Positions 28,682 to 39,696 of a stretch of 64,000 nucleotides of DNA are shown here, one piece after another. Numbering within the stretch: the stretch's first letter is position 1; the number at the start of each line of letters is the position of its first letter. Origin of the DNA: Bradyrhizobium diazoefficiens (lineage in GTDB: Bacteria; Pseudomonadota; Alphaproteobacteria; Rhizobiales; Xanthobacteraceae); NCBI RefSeq assembly GCF_016599855.1, contig NZ_CP067041.1, positions 992,001 to 1,056,000 of the forward strand, written 5' to 3'. The notes under the pieces are model-generated. The model ran no database searches and was not told where the DNA came from. It worked only from the letters and a program-made list of their open reading frames with translations. The translations under genes and the position numbers were made by a program.

Positions 28682-29908
28682 CTAGTTGCTGAGCCCGCTC
28701 GAGATGATGTCGCCGAACAGCTCCCATTTCTTGCCCTTGAACCGCATCATCTGGAGCTGCTCGATCGGCGCGAAATTGTCGGGCGCGGTGTTGATCTTGA
28801 TGCCGGGCAGCAGCGTGTCCGGTTCGAAATCTTTCAAGGACGCTGCCTGCTTCATGATGTTGTCGCGGGTGAGATTGTCGCCGCACATCTGCAGCACCTT
28901 CACCATGGTTTGCGCGGCGGCATAGCCGAACACCACGCCGGCATCGAGCTTGTTGGCCTTCGCATCGTACTGCGCGACGAAGTTGTAGAACTTCTTCATG
29001 CCATCATCGGCGTTCCATTGCGGGTCGGAGGCGTCCTTGAGGTAGCTCGCCGACAGGATACCTTGCGAGATCTCGAAGCCGGCCGGCTCGATCACGCCGC
29101 CGACGGACGCAGAGACGTTGGAGATGATGTGGACCGGGTGCCAGTTGATCTCGGCCGCTTTCTTGATCGCCTGCGCCGCAAATTTCGGTGTGGTGATGCT
29201 GATGAAGACGTCGGCACCCGCGGCCTTCAGCTTGACGACGTGCTCGTCGATTGCAGGTTCGGAGGTCTCGTAGGGCTCCTCCAGCACGACCATCGCGGCC
29301 CTGGCGCCGAGCCCATCCTTCAGCCCGTTCAGATAGTCTTTGCCGAAATCGTCGTTCTGGAAGAGCACGCCGATCTTCGCATCCGGCTTTTCCTTCATGA
29401 TGTATTTGGCGTAGATCTTGGCCTCGCTGGCGTAGCTGGGCTGCCAGCCCATGGTCCAGGGATATTGCTTGGGGTCGTTCCACTTCGATGCGCCGCTCGC
29501 CACGAACAATTGCGGCACCTTCTTCTCGTTCATGTATTTGCGGATAGCGCCGTTGGTGGAGGTGCCGAGCGAGCCGAAGATCAGCAGCACGTTGTCGCTC
29601 TCGACCAGCTTGCGCGCCTCTTCCACCGTCTTCGGCGGCGAATAAGCATCGTCATACGAGATGAATTTGATCTTGCGGCCGTTGATGCCGCCCTCGGCGT
29701 TGACCTTGTTGAAGTAGGCGTCCTCGGCCTTGCCGATCGCGGCATAGGCGGAAGCCGGGCCGCTATAGGGCATGATGTTGCCGATCTTGATCTCGGTATC
29801 CGAGGCGCCGTTGTCGTAGGTCTTCTGCGCCAATGCGGGATTGCTTATCGCAGTGCACAATGCGAATGCCGCTGAAAGCGCCGCAACCTGAAATCGAACG
29901 ACAGTCAT
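28682..29908 (-). CDS. HAAT-family ABC transporter substrate-binding protein 3
   Basis: A binding protein of 408 residues, the most diverged of the four. The signal peptide ends ALAQ near residue 28 and the mature start is KTYDNGASDTEIKIGN. The ligand-contact region differs from its sisters: GTSTNGAIRKYMNEKKVPQL replaces GTPPNSAI.KYMNSKKVPQL, and ASGASKWNDP replaces ATGATKWNDP. This suggests a different ligand preference. ATG 29908 has an AAGGAGAG ribosome site; the longer open frame upstream has no support. It is likely exported to the periplasm and uses the LivGFHM-type core encoded upstream. Confidence 0.86.
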   Translation of the reverse strand: MTVVRFQVAALSAAFALCTAISNPALAQKTYDNGASDTEIKIGNIMPYSGPASAYAAIGKAEDAYFNKVNAEGGINGRKIKFISYDDAYSPPKTVEEARKLVESDNVLLIFGSLGTSTNGAIRKYMNEKKVPQLFVASGASKWNDPKQYPWTMGWQPSYASEAKIYAKYIMKEKPDAKIGVLFQNDDFGKDYLNGLKDGLGARAAMVVLEEPYETSEPAIDEHVVKLKAAGADVFISITTPKFAAQAIKKAAEINWHPVHIISNVSASVGGVIEPAGFEISQGILSASYLKDASDPQWNADDGMKKFYNFVAQYDAKANKLDAGVVFGYAAAQTMVKVLQMCGDNLTRDNIMKQAASLKDFEPDTLLPGIKINTAPDNFAPIEQLQMMRFKGKKWELFGDIISSGLSN

Positions 29909-29967
29909 TGCTCTCCTTCCCCAGCTGGATCGGCGCTGCATTGAACAAGATTGATGCACGACGTCAA

Positions 29968-29999
29968 CAAAAAGCCCCCGCGATCGCTCGCGGGGGCTT
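29968..29999 (-). terminator. Rho-independent terminator of binding protein 4
   Basis: On the minus strand, AGCCCCCGCG and CGCGGGGGCT form a 10-bp stem around AGCGAT, followed by TTTTTGTTG. It begins about 30 bases after the stop at 30029. It separates the first binding protein from the three that follow. Confidence 0.85.
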
Positions 30000-30028
30000 C
30001 TTTACGGTTGGACTATTGCGTCAGCTTG

Positions 30029-31258
30029 TCACTCGGAGGCGACATCGCCGCTGATGATTTCACCGAACAGTTCCCATCTCTCGCCCTTGAAGCGCTGCAT
30101 CTGGAGCTGCGCGATCGGGGCAAAGTCGGTGGCGCTGGTATTGAGCTTGACGCCGGGCAGCATGGTGTCAGGCACAAAATCCTTCAGGCTCGCCGCCTGC
30201 TTCATCAGGTTGGCGCGGGTCAGATCGTCACCGCACATCTCCAGCACCTTGGCCAGTGTCGACGCTGCGCCGTAGCCGTAGACCATGCTGGTGTCGGACT
30301 TGTCGGCGCCCGGCATGTACTTGTCGACGAACTCGTTCCATCTCTTCATGCCGGGGTCGTTGGCCCATTGCGGGTCCGTGGAGTCCTTGGCATAGGCCGC
30401 CGACAGCACGTTCTGCGAGGCTTCGAAGCCGGCCGGCTTGATCACGCTGCCGACCGAGATCGAGACGTTGGTGAGGATCTGGAGCGGCTTCCAGTTGAGC
30501 TCGGCGGTCTTCTTGATGGTCTGGGCCGCGAACTTCGGCGTCGCATAGATCAGCAGCACGTCGGGATTGGCGGCCTTGATCTTGACAATGTGACCGTCGA
30601 TCGACGGCTCCGACACTTCATAGCTCTCCTCCATGATGATGGCAGAAGAGGCCTTGGCACCGAGACCGTCCTTGGTCCCCTTGAGGTAGTCTTTGCCGAA
30701 ATCGTCGTTCTGATAGAGGATCGCGATCTTGGCGTCGGGCTTCTCCTTCATCAGCCATTTGGCGTAGATATGGGCTTCGCTCTGGTACGAGGGCTGCCAG
30801 CCCATGGTCCAGGGGAAGCTCTTCGGATCGTTCCATTTGGTCGCGCCGGTGGCGACGAACAGCTGCGGAATCTTCTTGGCGTTGAGATATTTCTGGATCG
30901 CGCTGTTCGAGGGCGTGCCGAGCGGGTTGAACACGGCGAGCACCTCGTCGCTCTCGACCAGCTTGCGGACCTGCTCGACCGCCTTGGGCGGCGAATAGCC
31001 ATCGTCGTAGGTGACGAAGTTGATCTTGCGGCCGTTGATGCCGCCCTTGTCGTTGATCATTTTGAAATAGGCTTCTTCGGTCTTGCCGATGATGCCATAG
31101 GCCGACGCCGGGCCGCTGTACGGCATGATGTTGCCGATCTTGATCTCGGTATCGGACGCGCCGGTGTCGTATTTCTTTTGGGCGAGTGCTGCGCCGGAGG
31201 TGAGCGTCGCGACCGCCGTTACGAGTGCGGTGGTTCGCAGTGTTCTTCCGAAAAACAA
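30029..31258 (-). CDS. HAAT-family ABC transporter substrate-binding protein 4
   Basis: This 409-residue binding protein is the one directly attached to the transporter genes, 28 bases after the LivM-type permease. The signal peptide ends ALAQ near residue 27 and the mature start is KKYDTGASDTEIKIGN. The start is TTG 31258, supported by AAGGAGACC with six-base spacing and by the signal peptide; there is no in-frame ATG before the conserved region. Its likely partners are the LivH, LivM, LivG and LivF subunits of the same operon. The terminator just downstream suggests the other three copies are expressed at lower levels or separately. Confidence 0.87.
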   Translation of the reverse strand: MFFGRTLRTTALVTAVATLTSGAALAQKKYDTGASDTEIKIGNIMPYSGPASAYGIIGKTEEAYFKMINDKGGINGRKINFVTYDDGYSPPKAVEQVRKLVESDEVLAVFNPLGTPSNSAIQKYLNAKKIPQLFVATGATKWNDPKSFPWTMGWQPSYQSEAHIYAKWLMKEKPDAKIAILYQNDDFGKDYLKGTKDGLGAKASSAIIMEESYEVSEPSIDGHIVKIKAANPDVLLIYATPKFAAQTIKKTAELNWKPLQILTNVSISVGSVIKPAGFEASQNVLSAAYAKDSTDPQWANDPGMKRWNEFVDKYMPGADKSDTSMVYGYGAASTLAKVLEMCGDDLTRANLMKQAASLKDFVPDTMLPGVKLNTSATDFAPIAQLQMQRFKGERWELFGEIISGDVASE

Positions 31259-31286
31259 TTTGGTCTCCTTCCTTAGTTGAACAGTT

Positions 31287-32303
31287 TCAGTTCTTTCTGA
31301 GCTTTCCAGCGAGTTGCTGGCCCAGGATCGCGATTTGCCTTGCGCCGTGCGGCACGAGGTAGATGACGAGGAACAGAAGCACGCCGAACACGGCGCCGGA
31401 GAGACCCTTCGAGATGCCCTCCGCGATGTTCGGCACGAAGATGATGAAAGCGGCGCCGACGATCGAGCCGGGCAGCCAACCGACGCCGCCGACGACCATG
31501 CCGAGGAACAGCTGGATCGCGAGCGTGATGGTGAAGCTGTCGGGCGCGACGAATTGCACCGCGATGGCGCTTAGGCCGCCGGCCACGCCGGTGATGGCGG
31601 CGGAGACGCCGAAGGCGAGCGTCTTGTAAAGCGCGACGTTGATGCCCATGGCGGAGGCTGCTATCTCGTTGTCGCGGATCGCCATGAAGGCGCGGCCCGA
31701 GCGCGAACGCAGCAGGTTCACCGAGAAGATGTAGATCGCGAGCACGACGACGAGCGTGAAGTAGTAGAGCCACATGTCCTGGCCCATCGGCAGCCCGAAC
31801 GGCGCGTCGGGCTTGGTGACGACGAGGCCCTGCACGCCGCCGGTCCAGTGCTCGAGGAAGTTCAGCTTCAGGAGCTGCGGCATGGCGGTCGCGAGCGCGA
31901 AAGTCGCGAGCGCCAGGTAGACGCCGGAGAGCCGGAGCGCCGGCTGGCCGAACAGGAAGCCGAAGCCGAAGCACACCACGCCCGCGACTGGCAGGCAGAG
32001 CACGTAGTTGATGTTGAACTGCTCCATCATCACGGCGGTAACATAGGCGCCGACGGCGTAGAACGCGCTCTGGCCGAGCGAGAACTGGCCCGAGCTGCCG
32101 GTCAGGATGTTCAGCGCCAGCACGGCGAGCCCCAGATAGAGCAACTGGGTCAGCTGGAAGATGACGAAGTTCTTGGCAAACAACGGCACGATCAGGAGCA
32201 ACAGCAGCACCACGAAGGAGGTGCCGGTGCCGAGCGTCATGGCCCGCTTCGGAACGGCCTCGACCGCCGGGGCTTCGGTGACGACGTCTTCAACAGCGCT
32301 CAT
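31287..32303 (-). CDS. HAAT-family ABC transporter permease (LivM type)
   Basis: A permease of 338 residues with about nine helices. LivM features are NILTGSSGQFSLGQSAFYAVGAYVTAVMM and the conserved loop SRSGRAFMAIRDNEIAASAMGINVALYK. The start ATG 32303 lies two bases after the LivH stop; an upstream TTG at 32309 is possible. Unlike in the first cluster, the permease is separate from LivG. A charged 25-residue cytoplasmic N-terminus precedes the first helix. Confidence 0.88.
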   Translation of the reverse strand: MSAVEDVVTEAPAVEAVPKRAMTLGTGTSFVVLLLLLIVPLFAKNFVIFQLTQLLYLGLAVLALNILTGSSGQFSLGQSAFYAVGAYVTAVMMEQFNINYVLCLPVAGVVCFGFGFLFGQPALRLSGVYLALATFALATAMPQLLKLNFLEHWTGGVQGLVVTKPDAPFGLPMGQDMWLYYFTLVVVLAIYIFSVNLLRSRSGRAFMAIRDNEIAASAMGINVALYKTLAFGVSAAITGVAGGLSAIAVQFVAPDSFTITLAIQLFLGMVVGGVGWLPGSIVGAAFIIFVPNIAEGISKGLSGAVFGVLLFLVIYLVPHGARQIAILGQQLAGKLRKN

Positions 32304-32305
32304 GA

Positions 32306-33184
32306 TCAAACTCGCTTGACGATGTGCCGGCCGAACAGACCAGCGGGCTTGACGACCAGGACAGAGATGATCAGCGCGAGCGCGATCGGGAGTTTCAACT
32401 CATTGCCGACGCCGGGGATATACGTGCCGGCGAGGTTCTCGAAGATGCCCATCAAGAACCCGCCGACCACGGCCCCGAACGGGCTGGTCAGGCCGCCGAG
32501 CACCGCAGCAGCGAAGCCATAGAGCAGCACGCCAACCATCATGTTCGGCTCCAGGAACACCACGGGCGCGATCAGCATGCCGGCAATGGCACCGATGGCG
32601 GACGCCATGCCCCAGCCGAGCGCGATCATCCACGAGGTATTGATGCCGACCAGGCGCGCCGATTCAGGCAGCGCTGCCGCCGCCCGCATCGCGAGGCCGA
32701 TCCGGGTGAACTGGAAGAAGAAGAACAGTCCGATCAGAAGCAGCACCGTAACGCCGATCATGCCGGCCTGATGGGTCGAGATCAGCTGGCTGCCCAGGAA
32801 CGGCGCGGAGCCGAACGGGGTCGGATATTGCTTGATGGTGAAGTCCCAGATCAGGCCGGCCGAGGAGTTGATGATCGAAAACAGCGCGATGAAGCCGGCG
32901 ACGTTGGTCAGGATCGGCGCCTTGGCCAGCGGCTTGAACAGGATACGTTCGATCGCGATGCCGCCAATGAAGGCGAACACCAGCGTGAGGACGAATGCGA
33001 CCCAATAGGGCACGCCCCACTGCATCAACTGCCAGGAGACGAAGGTCGAGAACATCGCCATCTCGCCCTGCGCGAAGTTAAGATGGTCGATCGCCTGGTA
33101 GATCATGACCACGGCGAGCGCCATGCAGGCGTAGATCGCGCCGGTGGCGATCCCAGCCAGGACTTGGTTGGTGAACAGCTCCAT
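32306..33184 (-). CDS. HAAT-family ABC transporter permease (LivH type)
   Basis: A permease of 292 residues with about eight helices, starting with VLAGIATGAIYACMALAVVMIYQAIDHLNFAQGEMAMF, the LivH signature. The EAA-like loop is AMRAAAALPESARLVGINTSWM. ATG 33184 follows GAGGAGCC. It is 12 bases after the LivF gene and next to the LivM gene, as expected for one operon. Confidence 0.88.
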   Translation of the reverse strand: MELFTNQVLAGIATGAIYACMALAVVMIYQAIDHLNFAQGEMAMFSTFVSWQLMQWGVPYWVAFVLTLVFAFIGGIAIERILFKPLAKAPILTNVAGFIALFSIINSSAGLIWDFTIKQYPTPFGSAPFLGSQLISTHQAGMIGVTVLLLIGLFFFFQFTRIGLAMRAAAALPESARLVGINTSWMIALGWGMASAIGAIAGMLIAPVVFLEPNMMVGVLLYGFAAAVLGGLTSPFGAVVGGFLMGIFENLAGTYIPGVGNELKLPIALALIISVLVVKPAGLFGRHIVKRV

Positions 33185-33196
33185 CGGTCCGGCTCC

Positions 33197-33910
33197 TCAG
33201 TAACCCAGATAGGATTTGCGGATTTCTTCGTTGTTCGCGATGTCCTTGGCATTGCCCGACATCACGATGCGGCCGGTTTCGATCACATAGGCCTGGTCGG
33301 CGAGTTCGAGCGCGAGTTGCGCGTTCTGCTCGACCACCAGGATCGACACCTTGTCCTCACGGTTGATCTTGCCGAGGATGCCGAACAGGTCGCGCACGAC
33401 GAGTGGCGCTAGGCCAAAGGACGGCTCGTCCAGCAGCATCAGCCGCGGCCGCAGCATCAGGGCGCGGGCGACCGCGAGCATCTGCTGCTCGCCGCCGGAC
33501 AGCGTGCCGGCCTGCTGGGTGTGGCGCTGCTTCAGGACCGGGAAATGCGCATACATGCGCTCGATGTCGGAGACGATGCCGGCATTGTCCTTGCGGGTGA
33601 TCGCCCCTAACTGGAGGTTTTCCTCTACCGTCATGGTGGTGAAGGTGCCGCGGCCCTGCGGCACATGGGCGATGCCGAACCGCACGATGCTTTCGGTGGA
33701 GCGGTTGTTCAGCGGCTTGCCATCGAACTCGATGCCGCCGGTCGAGCGCACCATGTTGCAGATCGCGCGCAGCGTCGTGGTCTTGCCGGCGCCGTTGGCG
33801 CCGAGCAAGGTCGTCAGGGAGCCTTCGTTGAGCGAGAAGGACAGGCCGTGGAGCGCCTGGACCTGGCCGTAATAGGCGCGCAGGTCCTTGACGTTGAGCA
33901 GTATCGTCAT
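33197..33910 (-). CDS. HAAT-family ABC transporter ATP-binding protein (LivF type)
   Basis: An ATPase of 237 residues. Walker A is GANGAGKTT, the Q-loop segment is HVPQGRGTFTTMTVEENL, the signature is LSGGEQQMLAVARALM, and Walker B is LMLLDEPSFGLAP. The start overlaps the stop of the LivG gene by four bases (ATGA). It is related to, but clearly different from, the LivF-type protein encoded at 19862, so the two clusters are not a recent duplication of each other. Confidence 0.9.
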   Translation of the reverse strand: MTILLNVKDLRAYYGQVQALHGLSFSLNEGSLTTLLGANGAGKTTTLRAICNMVRSTGGIEFDGKPLNNRSTESIVRFGIAHVPQGRGTFTTMTVEENLQLGAITRKDNAGIVSDIERMYAHFPVLKQRHTQQAGTLSGGEQQMLAVARALMLRPRLMLLDEPSFGLAPLVVRDLFGILGKINREDKVSILVVEQNAQLALELADQAYVIETGRIVMSGNAKDIANNEEIRKSYLGY

Positions 33911-34704
33911 TGGTCCTTGCTCCCGAGATAGGCCTTGATGACGTCGGGATCGACTTGCACCTGGGCCGGCGTGCCCTCCGCGAGCTTCTTGCCGAAATTC
34001 AGCGCGACGACGTGGTCGGCGATCGACATCACGAGGCCCATGTGATGCTCGACCAGCAGCACCGTCATGTGGCGTTCGTCACGGATCTTGCGGATGAGGT
34101 CGCCGAGCACGTGGACTTCCTCGTGGTTGAGGCCGCCGGCGGGCTCGTCGAGCAGCAGGATCTTGGGATCGGCGGCCAGCGCCCGCGCCAATTCGACGCG
34201 CTTCTGCGTGCCGAAGGGCAGACCGGACACGACGCTATGGGCGACGTCCTCGAGATCGAGATAGGCGAGGATCTCGTGCACCTTCTTGTTCACGCTGGTC
34301 TCGCTGCGGCGGATCCAGGCCAGGCGCAGCGAGTCGCTGATGATGTCGCTGGAGGTGCGGGCGTGCGTGCCGACGCGGACATTGTCCATCACGGATAGGT
34401 TCGGAAACAGCGCCACGTTCTGGAAGGTGCGACCAATGCCGATCTCGGCGATGCGGTGCGGAGGCCGCGTCAAGATGCTCGCGCCCTCCATCAGGATGTC
34501 GCCGGATGACGGTTGATAGAGCCGGGAGAGGCAGTTGAAGAGCGTCGTCTTGCCGGCGCCGTTAGGACCGATCAATCCGAGGATCTGGCCCTTGTGCATG
34601 TCGAACGACACGCCGTTGAGCGCAACGATGCCGCCGAACACGACGCTTACGTCGCGAACCGCGAGCAGAGGCGATGTCCCCTGCGCGAGCTGTGCCTGCG
34701 TCAT
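33907..34704 (-). CDS. HAAT-family ABC transporter ATP-binding protein (LivG type)
   Basis: An ATPase of 265 residues. Walker A is GPNGAGKTTLFN, the family insert is GIGRTFQNVALFPNLSVMDNV, the signature region is VVSGLPFGTQKRVELARALA, Walker B is ILLLDEPAGGLNHEE, and the C-terminal NFGKKLAEGTPAQVQVDPDVIKAYLG is typical of LivG. ATG 34704 was chosen because homology starts there; the ribosome site is weak (GAGACGAC). It is the first transporter gene after the IclR-type regulator on the same strand, 66 bases downstream of it. Confidence 0.9.
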   Translation of the reverse strand: MTQAQLAQGTSPLLAVRDVSVVFGGIVALNGVSFDMHKGQILGLIGPNGAGKTTLFNCLSRLYQPSSGDILMEGASILTRPPHRIAEIGIGRTFQNVALFPNLSVMDNVRVGTHARTSSDIISDSLRLAWIRRSETSVNKKVHEILAYLDLEDVAHSVVSGLPFGTQKRVELARALAADPKILLLDEPAGGLNHEEVHVLGDLIRKIRDERHMTVLLVEHHMGLVMSIADHVVALNFGKKLAEGTPAQVQVDPDVIKAYLGSKDQ

Positions 34705-34770
34705 GTCGTCTCGCCCACACACTTCAGTGGGCGAAGGGGCGATGCGGATCGCTCCCGATGATGACAAAGG

Positions 34771-35637
34771 CTATCTGAACCCCTCGGCCACACGTGCAAC
34801 TTTTCCTCCTGATTTCAGCTTTTTGCTGACTTCTTTTTTGGATTGCGGCATCAGACCCCCAAGTGCCGCTTCGATGTTCCTTACCATCGCAAGCAGGCGC
34901 GGTCCAATGTCGTTGATCAAACGCTCTTCCGTGAAACGGAATGCAGGTGCACCGCAATTGAATGCGTAAGGTCCGGTTCCGTCATTGAGCTTGAGTGCGA
35001 CGCCGGCGGCGCCGATGTCGTCGTGCCAGTCGCCGACAGACATCGCAAAGCCGTATTTCGCAACCGTCTCGCCCGAACGTTCCAGTCCGTCGCGCATCTT
35101 GGGCCAGCGGCTGCCGTAATGTTCTCGGAGGATGCGCGTGACTTCAGCGCGGCCCTCGTCGTCGAGCGCCCAGAAATAAGCGCGACCCATCGCACTGGTT
35201 GCAATCGGCACGCGGGAGCCGACGTCAAGTTGAACGCCGACCGTCTCGCTGCCGCGGCTCTGCCCGAAATAGATCATGCTGTGACGGTCGCGGCCGCCGA
35301 CCGCGACGGCGCCACCGGTGGCGCGCATCATTTCCTCGCGGAACGGCTCGGACAAATGCCGGACGCCCAGATTGGCGAGAGCAGCGTAGCCGAGCGACAT
35401 CGCGGCGGGGGTGAGTTGGTATTTCTCGAAGCGCGGAACCGGCGCAAGATAGCCGAGCTTGGTCAGCGTATAGGTCAGCCGCGATACCGTCGGCTTCGGC
35501 AGGTTGGTTCGGGATGCGATCTCCTGATTGCCAAGCAGGCCGTCATTGGGTTGGAATGCGCGCAATACATCAAGCCCGCGGGAAAGCGCGACGACGAAAT
35601 TCCGGTCGGTCGCAGTCTTCTTTCCTGTACGCTTCAT
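34771..35637 (-). CDS. IclR-family transcriptional regulator
   Basis: A regulator of 288 residues. The N-terminal winged helix is FVVALSRGLDVLRAFQPNDGLLGNQEIASRTNLPKPTVSRLTYTL (about residues 13-57). The C-terminal IclR effector domain follows, with a typical ATSAMGRAYFWAL segment. ATG 35637 was chosen because the family N-terminus begins there; the open frame continues upstream through the promoter region without homology. Such proteins often respond to aromatic or aliphatic acids. It is divergent from the pimF-like gene, with a perfect palindrome between them, and is upstream of the HAAT operon on the same strand, so it may control both uptake and degradation. Confidence 0.88.
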   Translation of the reverse strand: MKRTGKKTATDRNFVVALSRGLDVLRAFQPNDGLLGNQEIASRTNLPKPTVSRLTYTLTKLGYLAPVPRFEKYQLTPAAMSLGYAALANLGVRHLSEPFREEMMRATGGAVAVGGRDRHSMIYFGQSRGSETVGVQLDVGSRVPIATSAMGRAYFWALDDEGRAEVTRILREHYGSRWPKMRDGLERSGETVAKYGFAMSVGDWHDDIGAAGVALKLNDGTGPYAFNCGAPAFRFTEERLINDIGPRLLAMVRNIEAALGGLMPQSKKEVSKKLKSGGKVARVAEGFR

Positions 35638-35704
35638 CCCAGATCTGCTTCTTGCGCGGAGTCGTTGACAACGTCCGTGCTTCAAAATAACCCTGCCGTC
35701 AAGA

Positions 35705-35723
35705 TGCGGAATTAAATTCCGCA
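35705..35723. promoter_or_regulatory. perfect palindrome, candidate IclR operator
   Basis: TGCGGAAT-TAA-ATTCCGCA is a perfect 8+3+8 palindrome between the IclR gene and the pimF-like gene, 45 bases before the latter's GTG. It resembles the (T)GGAAAT-N-ATTTCC(A) operators of IclR-family proteins in form. Confidence 0.65.
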
Positions 35724-35767
35724 CCGCGAAATCGAACAAAAGTAAATTCCCACCAAGGAGGGACACC

Positions 35768-37864
<2,097 letters not shown>

Positions 37865-37886
37865 TGGCCGCTGTCTCTCTCCTCTC

Positions 37887-37993
37887 GTCATTCCGGGATG
37901 CGCCGCGAGGCGCAGGCCCGGAATCCATTTTGCCTCAGAGTGTGCGGTCCGATGGATTCCGGGTTCGCGACTTTGTCGCGCCCCGGAATGACA
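37887..37993. repeat. palindromic intergenic repeat, copy A
   Basis: The outer arms GTCATTCCGGG and CCCCGGAATGAC are inverted, and the inner arms CCGGAATCCAT and ATGGATTCCGGG are also inverted around TTTGCCTCAGAGTG. This gives a two-step cruciform typical of REP/BIME-like elements. It sits inside the pim-like operon, between the first and second genes. Confidence 0.8.
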
Positions 37994-38013
37994 GCTGATT
38001 TTTGTTGCAGAAA

Positions 38014-39696
38014 ATGACCCATCCCGGCGAACAGTTTTACCCCGAAGGCGTGCGTTGGGACGACACCATCGTCCAGGGCTCGCTGCCCGATCTGTTGTCG
38101 AAAGCCGCCGCAAACTACGGCCCGCGCACCGCGCTCGAATTCCGCGATCGCCCGATCACCTACGCCGAGCTCGCCGCAATGGCCGAGCGCGCGGCCGCCG
38201 CGTTCCTGCGCGCCGGCTGCGGCAACGGCACCTCGGTCGCGCTGTTCCTCGGCAACACGCCGGATCATCCCGTCAATTTCTTCGGTGCGCTGAAGGCAGG
38301 TAGCCGTGTCGCGCATCTCTCTCCGCTCGACGGCGAGATCGCGCTGACGCACAAGGTCTCCGATTCCGGCTCGCGCTTGCTGGTCACTTCCAACCTCGCC
38401 GCGCTGCTGCCGACCGCGCTGAAGCTCCTGGAGAAAGGGTTTATTGATCGCCTGATCGTCTGCGAGGACGACAGCTGGGGCAAGGTCGGCACGCCGCAGG
38501 CGGCAATCCCTGATGATCCCCGCATCGTCACCTTCAAGGCCTTCGTCGAAGGCGCCACTGCGCCGGCGCAATGGCCAAGCGTGACCACCGATGACGTCGC
38601 GCTGCTGCAATATACCGGCGGCACCACCGGCCTGCCCAAGGGCGCCATGCTGACGCACGGAAATCTCACCTCGGCGGTGTCGATCTACGACGTCTGGGGC
38701 AAGCCGGCGCGGGCCGCGCGCGGCGATGTCGTCGAGCGCGTGATCTGCGTGCTGCCGCTGTTCCACATCTATGCGCTCACCGTCGTGCTGCTCTCTTCGC
38801 TCAGACGCGGCAATCTGATCTCGCTCCACCAGCGCTTCGACGTCGAAGCCGTGATGCGCGACATCGAACTCAAGCGTGCGACCTATTTCCCGGGCGTGCC
38901 GACGATGTGGATCGCGATCGCCGCGCTGTCTGATCTGGACAAGCGCGACTTCTCCTCGCTCACGGCCATCGGCTCCGGCGGCGCGCCGCTGCCTGTCGAG
39001 GTGGCGAGCTTCTTCGAGCGCAAGGTCGGCAAGAAATTGAAGAGCGGCTGGGGCATGACCGAGACCTGCTCGCCCGGCACCGGCCATCCGCCCACGGGTC
39101 CGGACAAGCCCGGCTCGATCGGCCTGATGCTGCCCAGCATCGAGCTCGACGTGGTGTCGCTGGACGATCCCACCAAAGTGCTGCCGCCGGGCGAAGTCGG
39201 CGAGATCCGCATCAAGGGCCCGAACGTCACCAAAGGCTACTGGAACAAGCCGGAGGGGTCCGCGGAGGCCTTCGTCGATGGCCGCTTCCTCACCGGCGAT
39301 ATCGGCTACATGGACACGGACGGCTATTTTTTCCTGGTCGATCGCAAGAAGGACATGATCATCTCCGGCGGCTTCAACGTCTATCCGCAGATGATCGAGC
39401 AGGCGATCTACACCATACCAGGCGTGCACGAGGTGATCGTGCTCGGCATTCCCGATCCGTATCGCGGCGAGGCCGCCAAGGCCTTCATCAAGCTGAAGCC
39501 GGATGCAAAGCCGTTCTCGCTCGACGAGCTGCGCGGGCAGCTCACCGGGAAGCTCGGCAAGCATGAATTGCCGGCGGCGGTAGAATTCGTCGCCGATCTG
39601 CCGCGCACGCCGGTCGGCAAGCTGTCGCGTCACGAGTTGCGCCAGCAGCAGAAACCCTCACAATCAACCCAACTTGCATCAGGAGGTCGCTCTTGA
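38014..39696 (+). CDS. pimA: long-chain fatty acid/dicarboxylate-CoA ligase (PimA-like)
   Basis: An AMP-forming acyl-CoA synthetase of 560 residues. The P-loop-like motif is [20 protein letters not shown] (about residues 198-217), a second conserved segment is [12 protein letters not shown], and the late motif is [32 protein letters not shown]. The C-terminal catalytic lysine lies in [12 protein letters not shown]. It activates carboxylic acids with ATP and CoA. There is no good ribosome site before ATG 38014, and a palindromic repeat precedes it. Its stop overlaps the TTG start of the thiolase. Confidence 0.88.
   Translation: MTHPGEQFYPEGVRWDDTIVQGSLPDLLSKAAANYGPRTALEFRDRPITYAELAAMAERAAAAFLRAGCGNGTSVALFLGNTPDHPVNFFGALKAGSRVAHLSPLDGEIALTHKVSDSGSRLLVTSNLAALLPTALKLLEKGFIDRLIVCEDDSWGKVGTPQAAIPDDPRIVTFKAFVEGATAPAQWPSVTTDDVALLQYTGGTTGLPKGAMLTHGNLTSAVSIYDVWGKPARAARGDVVERVICVLPLFHIYALTVVLLSSLRRGNLISLHQRFDVEAVMRDIELKRATYFPGVPTMWIAIAALSDLDKRDFSSLTAIGSGGAPLPVEVASFFERKVGKKLKSGWGMTETCSPGTGHPPTGPDKPGSIGLMLPSIELDVVSLDDPTKVLPPGEVGEIRIKGPNVTKGYWNKPEGSAEAFVDGRFLTGDIGYMDTDGYFFLVDRKKDMIISGGFNVYPQMIEQAIYTIPGVHEVIVLGIPDPYRGEAAKAFIKLKPDAKPFSLDELRGQLTGKLGKHELPAAVEFVADLPRTPVGKLSRHELRQQQKPSQSTQLASGGRS

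Noticed and set aside
37888..39633. Long open frame (about 580 codons) on the minus strand opposite the CoA ligase
   Set aside because: It is the mirror of a GC3-biased real gene; its translation is Arg/Asp/His-rich with no domain, signal or ribosome site, while the plus frame is a clear AMP-forming ligase.
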